Assembly: GCA_916610825.1 (NCBI GenBank)
Contig: OU744449.1
Coordinates: 14,618,952 to 14,682,951, forward strand
Source of the DNA: Haliclystus octoradiatus
Taxonomy: Eukaryota; Cnidaria; Staurozoa; Stauromedusae; Haliclystidae
Direction of reading: 5' to 3'
Length of the DNA stretch: 64,000 nt
Each line of letters starts with the position of its first letter. Position 1 is the stretch's first letter. A model generated the notes under the pieces. The model did no database searches, was not told where the DNA came from, and saw nothing but the letters and a program-made list of their open reading frames with translations. The translations under genes were made by a program, and so were the position numbers. This document shows positions 24,718 through 56,400 of this stretch, piece after piece.

Positions 24718-25522
24718 GCCTCATTCCATCATGGCCCTCATTTCCGCGCGGCGCTCCAGTGAGGGCCTAATAAAACTGAAGGTTAAAAAGTGTGCCAGAA
24801 ACCAAAAATATGGTGCGCCCAATCACAATGCACTGTGGTATCACGTGAAGTATTATCGAGCGCTGGTTGGTGAATAAAACACTAAAAATGTAAACAAACT
24901 TGCTTGAATCATTCTCAAAGGTTACATTTCGATCGTTTATTCTGTCATATAGTCAATTTTTAATTATATATTTACGGAGAAATGGAAGTTGGAATTAGAG
25001 CAATGCTGTATATCTGAGAATCAATCTTAAATTTTAAATATTTCTTTGATTTTGATTATTTAAATCAAGATTCAAAATAACAGAAGTGCTTACAATTTTC
25101 CAACGATGGTGATTGCTCCGTCAAAACATGATGTTTTCTCCTTTTATTTTGTATCCTACGCCCACAAAAACCTTCATAATGTTCATACAGACCTTCGAGA
25201 TAATGTAATTTATTGTTCCTATTTTTGCTACTCCAATTTGATCCAAAATAATCCCGTAAACTTGATGCTTTAAATTTTCTTCAACAGTTTGTTTACAAAA
25301 TGTTGAAATTCAAAATAGCTGAATTCAGCAAAATTCAATTTTTGTTCACACCTCATTGTAGCCTATTGTTTTTCGATGGGCCAACCAACCAACACCTGGC
25401 TGTAACTCACATGACACCAAGATGCATTGTGATTGGGCGCACCATATTTTTGGTTTCTGGCACACTTTTTCACCTTTAGTTTTATTAGGTCCTCACTGGA
25501 GTGCCGTGATGGAATGAGGCTA
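24716..25522. mobile_element. MULE-like non-autonomous element with 9-bp target duplication
   Basis: Termini TAGCCTCATTCCATCA and TGATGGAATGAGGCTA continue into long inverted arms (GGTGCGCCCAATCACAATGCA and TGCATTGTGATTGGGCGCACC). The flanks are AACTAATGC (24707-24715) and AACTAACGC (25523-25531), a 9-bp duplication with one mismatch. Long TIRs and a 9-bp duplication suit Mutator-like elements. It is about 807 bp with no transposase. Confidence 0.78.
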
Positions 25523-25881
25523 AACTAACGCTAACCCTCAACAAACTCTAAACGCGATTCACTTGACAAGACTTCAAACTCTGTTTATATAATAACAATC
25601 ACCACTGACCTGTGATCCCGTAGTCAGCTGGCAGACTGTACAACTTTCCATTACATTACATTTCCATTAAATTATATCACGGCTATGATCATAGGAAAAT
25701 ATATCTAAACATAAGTCATACACCTATGTCACCTATGATAAGATCAGCTATTCAAGTTATCCCTCCTATATTTAATTTCATGTGAAAGCAAACCAAACCT
25801 TTTCTAAATCTAATGAACAGAGCACCTTATTCTGGTTAGCATCTTTGACCAACCAATTTTATATTATTTGTAGGTCACAAG

Positions 25882-28800
25882 ATGGCAGATCCATTGATGC
25901 TGTATATTCTTGGCTCAGTAGCTTTGTTAACTTGTATCTCAATTAGTATCATTGGGATTATATTTTATCGAAAGCGAAAAGAACTCTTGGATGACACTAA
26001 TAGTGAACTAGAGCAGATGACAAAGGCAAAGAGTAAGATCAGCACCAGCAGTCTGCCTAGCAGGTCAGGCTCATTCAAGAAACATGTAAGTAATACTTAC
26101 TATGATGTTGTCTCATTTCCTACACAATTTATCAGAATCTTTTTGCTCACTGCACCAGGGCTTGACAGAAGGTTTAGTCCTCTGGAATCCCAATTCATTT
26201 CATTCATTCTTCTGAATTCTCTTGTGGAAAGTAAGCCCATCTTAACATATAACAGAGAGTCGCTTCAAACGTATGTACCAAAATAACTCCTCCAATTCTC
26301 TATCAAAATGTTCGAAAGTAGTAGGCCTATCATTCGAATCACCGTGTTATGATCTGTGTTTTTATTTGGCTTGCTATTTTTGTTTTGTACTCTTCATATC
26401 GAATCAAAATGTGCATTTTTATTTTGCGGCCATTGCGGTTAATGTCATTGCTGCTATTGTTTGCGAGAGATCTCCCCGTGGATCATTACCGCTCAGTGAA
26501 ATCACACGTGCTCTTTCCAATCGCACTGCCTTTTATTTGAAGCTGCCAGTTCACGGCTTTTGGTATTTTGTACCCGCGAATGAGGAGAAGCTATTGAATG
26601 ATTCAAATGCAATGTTTAATGGTGCTTTAATTAATTGTGATAGGGTTTAATTTACCAACCTGAATGGAACATAACAAATTGAAACGAGGATTGATCTAAT
26701 TCATAGTTTTAATATGTAAAGTGGAGATATCATGAAAAGTTTTTCAAGAAATTAAAAGTTTGATTTAAAAAAAAATGAATTACAAATATTTTCACAACAT
26801 GGATGTGTTTCTTATTAAAATGATACCTTGCATTTTATCAACAATTTCCACTCTGCTGCCTGTCACAATGTTTTGTATTTGAATAAAGACGCTTATAGTA
26901 AATCAACACTGTTCTGCTAAATCTTTCGTTTTGTCATGTTCTGCTTTGTTAAGATGTATTGAAATATAGCTTCTTCATAGGCTCCCAATGCGTCTCTCGA
27001 GAGTTATTTAAATAATGATCTCCCCTGATCTAACTCGGCCCACATTAAACCCAGCAACGCAATTAACTCATTGCTAGTATAACATATAAGAATAAAATTC
27101 AACTAGAAGAATACAAATTTTCTTCTGATTTTCTTTTATCCTTCAGGAATCTCGGATTACAGAATTTCCACATTTGTTGAACCCTTGTGATGAGAATGCA
27201 GGCTGAAACTATTTATTTGAGTTAATGAGATGATGATACTGCCCTTGCATGGAATCAAATGTTTATGTTACGAGGCATATCTGTATGCAGATTAATATGC
27301 AGTAATTGTAATGTGACATGTGTATGGAGTAGTGACAAAGAAATTGATCAAGATATTTCATAAGCTGATAAGCTCATACAATAACCAAGTTGAATGGTCA
27401 TCTTTCACATTTCAATGCATAAGTTTTATATACATAGATAATTATGAATTTATTCTGATATTCACTTCCCATGTTCAGTACATCACAATAATAATTACGT
27501 GTTTGCTTGCAGCAATTGCCTGTCATTAAAGACACACAGTTTTGGGTGCCAGAACTATATTCTTCAATTGTTCAACCTAGTGCACAACCATTTCGTAAAG
27601 TCAGTCGGATGCAATCTACTTTAGACAGAGAGATCTACTCAAGAACGCCGGATGTAACATATCTAGAAGCTGCTGATGCAGAGGTAAATTGACTTCGTGA
27701 TACTAAATTTTTATATTGTGTTCATTTTTTTTTTACCTATAGTAGTAGTATTTTGGACAATACTGCCCTATCAAAGGCGCCTGTACCCCTCTCCTATTTC
27801 TAGAGAAATTACTCTTTTTGGCAATGACTGCAAATTCTCATTTCTGGTCTCAGGCTTGGCACTCCAGATCCATTTTAACGGCTGTATTCATAGTCTTGAT
27901 TGTCTATGTGCAGCAGCAGTACGATGCAGCTCTTCATAACTCAATTACCTCTGGACCACTCCATATGACATCACAATTTGGTACTCGTTCGATGTTATGC
28001 AAAAATCAAGGCTGAGTTAACCTTGAGGAATTGAACCGCAGTAGATTTGATCTGGAGTCAATTTTATAACGATTGTCGTCAGCATTCTTTCAAGTTTATC
28101 AGACACAAGTATCAGCATGTATCGGATCTTTGCAACAACTTTATCAATTTTCCCATTTCTAAAGATCATTATTTCTATGCTATATTTTGATAGGTTTTCT
28201 GTGTTTGCTTGTCTTGATGCACACTTTTGTTTGCATTCTCGCTACTCTTTACTCCTGTATAATCTAATTTTGAGCTATTTGCTGTTCAATCTAGGATTGC
28301 TGTGACTATCAGGTTCCAGTCTTTGATTCTAAAGCAAGTGTACGCTTGAAACATTCGCCTAGTTTGAAGAATTCACCAAGTATACGTAGACGTCAACAAA
28401 ATAAAGCGAACCGTTTGGCAAGTGAAGAATATCGTGGAATGCTGAATTTTAACATCCAATATAAATCTGACAGGTTAGTCTATTCTGACCTGATATGTGA
28501 TGTTTGAAATTATTTGTTTCAGCTTCAACGCTTTATATTCTTTATTTGCTACACTCAAACTGAGATCACCTCTAGTATTATTCTGTTGAATCAACCCTGC
28601 ATGTAAAACCCATTTGTTAATAGTGCTCAAAGGATTTATATCTTACTGGTGGTTGTGTTCACTGTGCTAGTGATTGTACTTTCATCCTACTTACTTTACT
28701 GAATTGTAATTGAATTTCTGTATCATTTTATGCGATTGACAATATGCTGAGTATGATAATGTTTCATTACAGGGCATTACTATTAGTAACAGTTGTCAAA

Positions 28801-31036
28801 GCAGAGGCATTACCATTACGTAAAACTGGCCAGTGCGTTGACCCATTTGTTGATGTTCAAGTGCGCCCCTTTTATCGACGCCGAATGCATTCTGAAGTTC
28901 ATCAGAAAACACAGAACCCAAATTTTGACCAAGTGTTTGAGTTTGGGGTTCCACCATATGAAATATTCAAACAAGACATATGCTTTACATTGCTTGACTT
29001 TAGTCAGCAGCTTAATCATGATACAATTGGTAATGTTATTTTTGACATGGCTGGGTTAGATCAAGATGCTATAATGGCTGGTAAAGAATTCTCTCTGTGG
29101 AAGGGTATCGACAAGGTTAGTGATATCATTAGTAAACCGTTTACTATGAGTTAAGAATATAATATACCCAACAGATTTTAATGAATTAGACTAACCAGCA
29201 ATATCAAATAATCAATTAAATTCATTGAAAGAAGATGAAAATTTACAGTAGGAGTTACAAAGTTAAATAAATAATTTTCCTATTGTCGTAAAGGTTATAA
29301 TTTTGTGTCTTTAAATGCTTTAAAAAGAAACAGTTCAGCGAATATGATGGTGTTCCAATTCACACATAGGCCTACCAATTGTGGTTCTACAGTACAATAT
29401 ATTCTTTCTACATAACAATATATAACTTCTTTAGATACAGATGTATAATCCAGTTTTCTTTAATGATAAAATTGTTTGGTAAATATTAAACTCGATTTGA
29501 TTATAATAAGGATATTTGCTTTATATGTAGCCTTATATTTATAATGTAGGATTTCTATCCTTCTATTAGATTTACTACCCCTTGATGCCTTTGTGCCTCT
29601 ATTGTGTGCAGCGTCCGACAAAAGTAGAACAATGATATTTTTAATGATTTATTGGTCAAACATCAACAAACAAATTCAGAAGAAAATTTTGAAATGCCTA
29701 AAGGATTCCAGAAGGCTGAACCTTTTGTCAGACCCTGATTGTGTGAGATGGTGATGATGTTTAACTGTTTGAATATTTTGTGTTTCTCATTAGGTGAGAC
29801 AAGAAGATAATATTTGTCACAGTGGTGCCATTTTACAATATCCTGTTGAGATGGATTTAGATAGATCAGCAATGTTATTAATGTTATCAATAACGTACTG
29901 TAGAGCAATTGAGAAAATGACTGTTGTTATTAACAAATCAAGAAATCTACCGTTGGTTGGTAAGAAAGGGAAAATAGGTGAGTGAGGGTTACTGTACAAT
30001 ATCTGAAAAAAAGCACAAGAAATAGAGATTTTCAAAATAGTTTAAAAATTTTCATTTCGTACCGTACTTGTAATTTTAATGTAGCCTACCGGTAGAAGAT
30101 ATGGTTTTGACATATTTTTAAGTTTTGATAAAAATGTGCTTTCAAATGTGTGAATCTGTGATGCCTGCATACTTGGCATGGTCATGTGAAATTTGAAGTT
30201 TTTATGATTTACAAACCAGTAGGAAAGAGGGGATTGTTTTTATTGGATCAGGCTGAGCACTTCAGATGTGACGCTGTTAATATATTACTTAGGTCTGATT
30301 AATTTTTCCTTTGTATTGTTTGGAACAGTTAATATTATATTTAAATGAATAACGTGTGAAAATGTAATGTACCCAGTCAGACGTACAGTGTAACTCATAA
30401 AAATCATAAATCATAATAATAAGCGGTTTGTGATATTAACTGGAGGCAAATAATCGAGTTTGATAGGAACTGGTTTTAAAAAGTTAATGACATTAACTGT
30501 AGCGATTAACCGAGTTACACTGTATAATTATAATAATTTTTCATATCATCCACGCAACTAGTTCTTAATCTCGTCACTAGTATATTATAATTAGGCATAA
30601 TGGCATATGTTTTACTTTAAATGTATACATCTGACATCTATATTTTAAAGTAATGGAATAACAAGTGGAGAAGATGATTTATTAATATGTTTGTTTTAAT
30701 TTAGATCATCATTACGTCACCGTTGCATTGGTACGCAAGAGCAAAACAGTGAAGAAGTACAGAACTCCTGTTGTCAAACATGAAGTAAACCCAGTATTTA
30801 ACAAACTATTTGTTTTTGATATATCTGCAATGGTTGTTGAACTATGCTCATTAGTCATTAAAATGCGCCATCATAATGAATTAGGAAGGGATCGCACGTT
30901 TGCTGTTCTAAATATAGCTAATTCCTCAAGTGGCTGTGAGGGTGAGCATTGGACTGATATGCTTAATTCTTCAGAATCTGTTACACGATGGCATCGTCTG
31001 GTGCCTATAGAGTTAGACGACGACAGAGATGATTGA
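25882..31036 (+). CDS. Synaptotagmin-like tandem C2 membrane protein (six exons, about 470 aa)
   Basis: Exons: 25882-26085, 27513-27683, 28295-28473, 28773-29115, 29794-29977, 30705-31036. Phases join cleanly to about 470 aa. An N-terminal transmembrane segment (about residues 6-29, LYILGSVALLTCISISIIGI) is followed by a basic stop-transfer FYRKRKE, a linker, C2A about 170-290 and C2B about 320-465 ending with TRWHRLVPIE, the WHxL tail usual in synaptotagmins. Calcium ligands look reduced. C2A keeps the DPF, LLDF and NHD aspartates but lacks others. C2B shows DHHYVTV and KMRHHNELG, with no aspartate set, so calcium-independent membrane or SNARE-related trafficking is the likelier role. I cannot assign a vertebrate paralogue with confidence; the atypical 12/14/15/16/17 group is plausible. 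A TTTGTAG motif lies just before the start codon. Confidence 0.86.
27850..28055 (-). repeat. Old tRNA-derived SINE copy, reverse orientation
   Basis: The reverse complement shows a B box (GCGGTTCAATTCC) followed by AAGGTTAACTCAGCCTTG, GAGTACCA and TGGTCCAGAGG, the same order as in the SINE at 16072. It is more diverged. It lies in a synaptotagmin-like gene intron. Confidence 0.7.
29609..29738 (-). mobile_element. Short MITE with CAGGGTCTGACAAAAGG-type terminus, copy 1
   Basis: Read on the minus strand it begins CAGGGTCTGACAAAAGGTTC and contains GCATTTCAAAATTTTCTTCT, shared with copy 2 at 32769-32940. The other end carries GTCCGACAAAAG, an imperfect inverted repeat. It is 56 bp upstream of the 29794 exon. 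Confidence 0.68.
30386..30522. mobile_element. 137-bp MITE with CAGTGTAACTC termini and TA duplication
   Basis: CAGTGTAACTC at the left and GAGTTACACTG at the right are exact inverted repeats. They are flanked by TA on both sides, consistent with a Tc1/mariner-type MITE in the last intron of the synaptotagmin-like gene. Confidence 0.8.
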
Positions 31037-31488
31037 TCATCTATATAATTTTATCTGTTATTTATTTTGCCTTCTGATATGACCCCATTACCAAACAATC
31101 ATGGAAAAGTGCAGAAGGTTTAAAGACATGAACAGACCTCCACATTTTAAGAACCACAAATGACACAGAAAAGGTTTATTTTTTAAATTTACTTTGGACG
31201 AAACAACTAGATGCTCATATGTCCGTAGTAGATTTATACCTGTAGATGTAATTGACCAACCTAGAAGAATGCCTTGTTTGCCGAGTCTCACATTTGTTGT
31301 TTTTTGGTTCCTCAAATCAATATAATTATAATAATGATTAGACACTTCTGCAATAGTATAATGATACATCAGTCTAACAATGTGTTAATAGATTTACTGT
31401 ATGATAACAGTGTGATAATAATTATTACAGTATCTGTATAATGGTTTACCCATTATATGGGAATTAATCAATCATTTTGTGTTAAATC

Positions 31489-31494
31489 AATAAA
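31489..31494 (+). terminator. Candidate polyadenylation signal, synaptotagmin-like gene
   Basis: AATAAAG, 450 bp past the stop. A second AATAAA follows at 31520-31525. Confidence 0.5.
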
Positions 31495-31640
31495 GATATT
31501 TTTTACTTCATTATAATAGAATAAAGCTACAGTATATTATATATATATTTATATAATTTTGTATAATTAATGAATTAATTTGAATGACACAGAGTGTAAA
31601 GTAATATAGAAAACATAGACCAGTTGAATTTGTAAGTATA

Positions 31641-31646
31641 TTTATT
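31641..31646 (-). terminator. Candidate polyadenylation signal, KIF28-like gene
   Basis: AATAAA on the minus strand, about 190 bp past the KIF28-like stop. Confidence 0.5.
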
Positions 31647-31837
31647 ATCACAATCATTATTGTTACCTAGATAGTCAACTTGTGTGCATTATTTTTACAT
31701 GTGTGTTCTAATTCATGCCATTTCAGCCAATCGTTATATATACAACATATAAATGAAATACAAATCCATTAAAGTTCACATAATACCGATAGTGTACCAT
31801 ATACATAGAGTTCCAATTTTCTCGTTTATGTTCCAAT

Positions 31838-52035
<20,198 letters not shown>

Positions 52036-52789
52036 CGATAATCAAATTATCAAATTATATTTCTGTAATAATTACACGAGATAACGACACTGACATTAAT
52101 TTGAGATAAAACCAAATCGAGGATTCATATTAAAACCTATACAGTTTATAACACACTCTAAACATTGCTTAGCAAATAATTCCTTTTTGCATTGTGACTG
52201 TTTCTGTTCTGTTGGGATGTAAACAAACTCAAAACCAAGACAACGAAGAAAAGGTAAAATTGTTTAAAAAAGTTGTCATGGTAATAGCAAACAGACGATG
52301 GCCGTATAGCATTACGACCGGCGAATTGGCAGGTGCTTTTATTTTAGTCACAAATACCATGCAAATACAAAACTTATATGCGAGAGGTGCCCGATATAGC
52401 CATTCGATAGATGTAGCTAATGTTTTGTTTATCAATGTCTCTGCCCTCTGGTTTAATGGACTTTCTTTATCAACATCAGCTAACTTCAAATATCCCCACA
52501 GTTATAGATAGCCTGCGTGCAGCCTCAAAATGTTTCTAAGCAAAACTTAAGTTATATTTTATTCTCATTATTTGATTACTTTCGCTTTATTGTCACGAAA
52601 AATGTCACATTCAAGCCAATATGATCATTCCACGAGCTACGAAAGTAACAATGTATACAGTATTTCTGCAGTGGTAGATACTGCCTTTCAGTATTGTATC
52701 AGCGATGCAAAACAAAGTTTTCTTGTCGTGCCCTATATAGTTGCTCACTGGCACACACTACCAAGAAGGTTCGTCGAAAAAACATGCGC

Positions 52790-52915
52790 GGGGAACTGCA
52801 TTGTTCGTAGATGCGGGCGAGGAGGTGCATATGGAGAATCAAGGCCTATCTGCCATGGAATCTGTCGGGAATGGGTTGAAGTGTCGCGGCTGGGAATAGC
52901 AATTGCCATAATATA
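52790..52915 (+). repeat. SINE body fragment, 5' truncated
   Basis: AATCAAGGCCTATCTGCCATG and the following TGTCGCGGCTG match the middle of the SINEs at 16072 and 37371. Confidence 0.6.
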
Positions 52916-53238
52916 CATTCATATCCATATCGACAGATTTCGATCATGACTAGGTATGTGGAGTAGAGAGAAACGACTTCAAGATCATAATTTATTACAA
53001 ATATTTACAGATTATATATAATTACTATAAATTACCATGAAAAGTTAATGCCAGTTTTAGCTGTATACGAGTATTACAAATACATCGTTCGTTGTCATAA
53101 TAATTTAATTGATGCTAAGGCATATGGTATGACGAGAATAATTTAAATATGCAAAATCGCTGCTTCTTGTAAAACTATTAAAATGCAAATATATAGCTCT
53201 ATATGCAAAATTACTTTACACGGAATTTAGTTGTATAA

Positions 53239-53244
53239 TTTATT
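53239..53244 (-). terminator. Candidate polyadenylation signal, mucin gene
   Basis: AATAAA on the minus strand, about 170 bp past the stop codon at 53415. Confidence 0.5.
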
Positions 53245-53414
53245 ATTTCTTAATCTCCCCTTGGATCAATAATAACTTTGATTTCACGTGAAAAACATAC
53301 TGCATTCTAAATGTAATAGTTATGCACGTTAAAACCTATTAAAGCTTCTCGAATCTAATAATTTCATGTTGAATTTACGAAATGCATTTAATGTGTCTTT
53401 CGCTACAATCGGGA

Positions 53415-56400
53415 TTACAATGACGTCATTGGTTTATTCCCATTCTTGTTTAGATCATCTCCAAGCGAACTCATTTCAGTCGGTTTACCGCCGCCCGCTT
53501 TCTTTTTCGCTCTCATTGCCTCGTCGCTGTTAAAGCCAAGGTTATCATAACGACCAGCACCATTCGGCCTGGAAAGGCAATTACATCAATTGAAAGTAGA
53601 GTATCTTATTAACATGATACTGTAATTTCATGCCGATATTATAATGTAAGCCGTTGAAGACAATTTAATTAATGATTTGAGCAAAAATAGAATATTGTAA
53701 TTAGAATCCTCAGATTTACACATCTAATGACCTAATGTTATGCCTATCTACTTTCACTGATAACTATAACAATGACAACAATCAACAAGTAATGTCATGA
53801 TACCTCTGTGTTTGACTCTGCTTTAGTGTTGCTCTTCGTGATGCCAATGCGGCACACAGCAGTGCCAAACATGCCAGCGAACCAGTGGTAATCACAAGAA
53901 TGATCAATACTAAAATACAACCAAACAATCAAAGAATTAATTGCGCAAGTTTATGACGAGTCTATTATACATGAAAGACGATGCTACCACGTCAAATATT
54001 TACAGTGCATCTTGGTTGAGAGTGTCCTTCAAAGGTTACGATAAACCTTACGTTCCGCATATTACGTTACCTTCTTTACGATATCCACTTCTACATTTCG
54101 ACCAGTTCGGTTATAGTCTACTATATATTGGCTGCTTAGTGAGGTTTAGTAGGATACGCCTAGGATGAAGTTACTTATTCAACCCATTACGATAATTAAA
54201 TTGTTTACATTTTTAGCTATCGGGAACAAATAGCCGGATATATCTTTTGCAAGAAAATATGAGATTGTGGAAGAACTCATGCCGAGGAAGAAGACACTTT
54301 TTCAGTCTAATCAGAAGGTAGTCTACACCTGAGCTACTTCCGTCATGATACCTTCCAGCTCATCAATGAGCCACACCCTGTGATTATAAATAAACTTACA
54401 TATTTCCCTTTCATCGTCATGTAGAGCTTCTCTTCCTTCGCAATGGTTACCGTAGTAACCCCTCAGACATCTATAAAAATAGACAGCCGTGTATAGGTAT
54501 ATGACCAGGTATATATGATAATGTACACCAAGGATGTACACTATAGTATGAAGTAGCAACTATTTAAACACAACGCACTTGCAAATTGCATTATTGTTAA
54601 TGGAGTAACACGATCCACCATGAGCACATAATCCAGTGATGCAATTGGCTAGAGAAAACAAAAGAAAACAAATGGCATTTCTAAAATTATTTTTACATTT
54701 TTAGAATAAAGATTTGACTGGTGCTACTGCAACTGAGCTTTACGTTAGCTGATTTGATTAGGAATAGAACCGATACGTCTTATGCAGTAACAATATTATT
54801 GTTAACTGTCTTATCTGTAGCACCAGAGGGAAGAAGAAAAGAGGATATATCAAATACATGGCAAAAAAGGACTACCAAAGAATCACAAAAAATTATTATT
54901 GACAGATAGGATAGTTTCTAGTCATATCGTCTTATCCTATAATGTTCTACAAATGAATTATATCAAATACCTATCTGAGCCTGTAAACTGTTTGGATCAG
55001 CTCCGTATAGAATGGCACCTGACGAGATGGCAGTAGTGATGGTATCTGTCACTTGATCAATGTCAACGACCGTTCCATCGCCATTTGTAGATACATTAGT
55101 TTGCATGAGGATGGTAAAATCAACAATAACGCTGCCATTTCTAAAATAGATAATATATTGTGAGAAAGAAAAGGGATATTCCGCGAAAGAAGGTTTCAGA
55201 ACAGTATATACTGCAGGCTCAAAACGCATATTGTTTAGCTATGACATGTCCATCAATGTTAAATAGCAGATATAAAAACGAATAGGATACTGGGTTTATT
55301 GCATAACTTGGAAATATTATACACTATGCAGATTTATAAAATCCTAATGGAATGAAAAATGAAAAAAAAAATGACGAAGGAATCTTCTATCCGCAGAACT
55401 TGAACGCCATTGTCTTAAAACAAAATACTATTACAAAGCTAAAACAGAATTAAGTAAAAGTTATGAGTGTAATACAGTAAATACTCTGATTAACACATAC
55501 CTAAAGCCAGTAACTTTGCAGCCTCTATAGTTTTCAACTGTCCCGTTGAAAGCTTTGTCTATCTAATGATAAAGATACACGACTGTTTGTACACACGTGC
55601 ACATATAGCAGAAGAGTACATATTGATACATTTCACACTAAGGGTGGAATATCCCTTTATTTTCAACACAACTAAACAATAAATTCAGCTCATTTTTTGA
55701 TCTCAACCAATCAGTGACGAATGATCGTTGGTGACACTGGAGCGGTAAAACTATATGTACCTTGTGAAACAAAATTACTGGATGTCAAGGAAGCGCTCAA
55801 CGATTTACTCGGCATTGTTCATATGGAACCATGACTATATTTCGCAAAGGAAATTAATAAGAAATATCGTCGCCAAAATTAAAAATATTGTTTGTTTCAT
55901 TTTCAATCGCTGCCAATTTTCAAGTTTTTATTCGAGATACCATGTGTCTTCGATTCCTTCTCCTTCTTAATTCTGATTATTATCATGGTTTTCAATTAAC
56001 TTGTACTGGCATTTGATTCCTCTCTTGGATCTTATTCTGTCAGCAGCTCATGACAAGGCAAAGGAGCGAACTCACCACTTCGATGAATTCCTTGGCAAGG
56101 ATATTGTATTCAGCGCTTGATACGTTCTTTAAACTTTCGGTAAATTTCATGTCAACATTGTTTTTAGTTCTTGTTAGACGAAGCGATACAAAGATCGAGG
56201 CTGTTTCTAAAACAAAAGTAGAGAATGTCGGATCATATGACGTCACGCAAGTGAAGATCAATTTGGCCATTCGAATAATTTACAACCATTTTCAAAATAT
56301 ATACACGTAATCGAGATTAGCGTGGCATTACAGTCATAGTCATATATAAAAATAGTCTGAATAACTGGTGGCCATGGCCGTAACTACTTGCTCCCGACGG

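Larger units (their letters stand above)
21980..25881. other. Intergenic region between UBXN4-like and synaptotagmin-like genes
   Basis: It begins with the UBXN4 3' UTR (AATAAA candidates near 21992 and 22498). From 23510 to 25545 it is mostly nested inverted-repeat elements, described separately. The frame at 21888-22328 overlaps the last UBXN4 exon out of frame and has no family resemblance. No gene is seen here. Confidence 0.65.
31037..31837. other. Convergent 3' regions of the synaptotagmin-like and KIF28-like genes
   Basis: About 800 bp between opposing stop codons. Plus-strand AATAAA signals lie at 31489-31494 and 31520-31525. A minus-strand AATAAA (plus TTTATT) is at 31641-31646. If used, the two transcripts end within about 100-150 bp of each other. 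Confidence 0.6.
52036..53414. other. Spacer between KIF28-like 5' end and mucin 3' end
   Basis: It holds the KIF28 promoter/5' UTR, a SINE fragment at 52790-52915 and a minus-strand AATAAA at 53239-53244 that probably serves the mucin gene. The plus-strand frames at 52194-52511 and 52572-52949 have no family resemblance; the second overlaps the SINE. Confidence 0.6.

Noticed and set aside
26273-26650. 125-aa frame in the first synaptotagmin intron
   Set aside because: No start context or domain, and low-complexity hydrophobic composition; treated as chance.
52572-52949. 125-aa plus-strand frame
   Set aside because: Overlaps a SINE fragment and has no recognisable domain.
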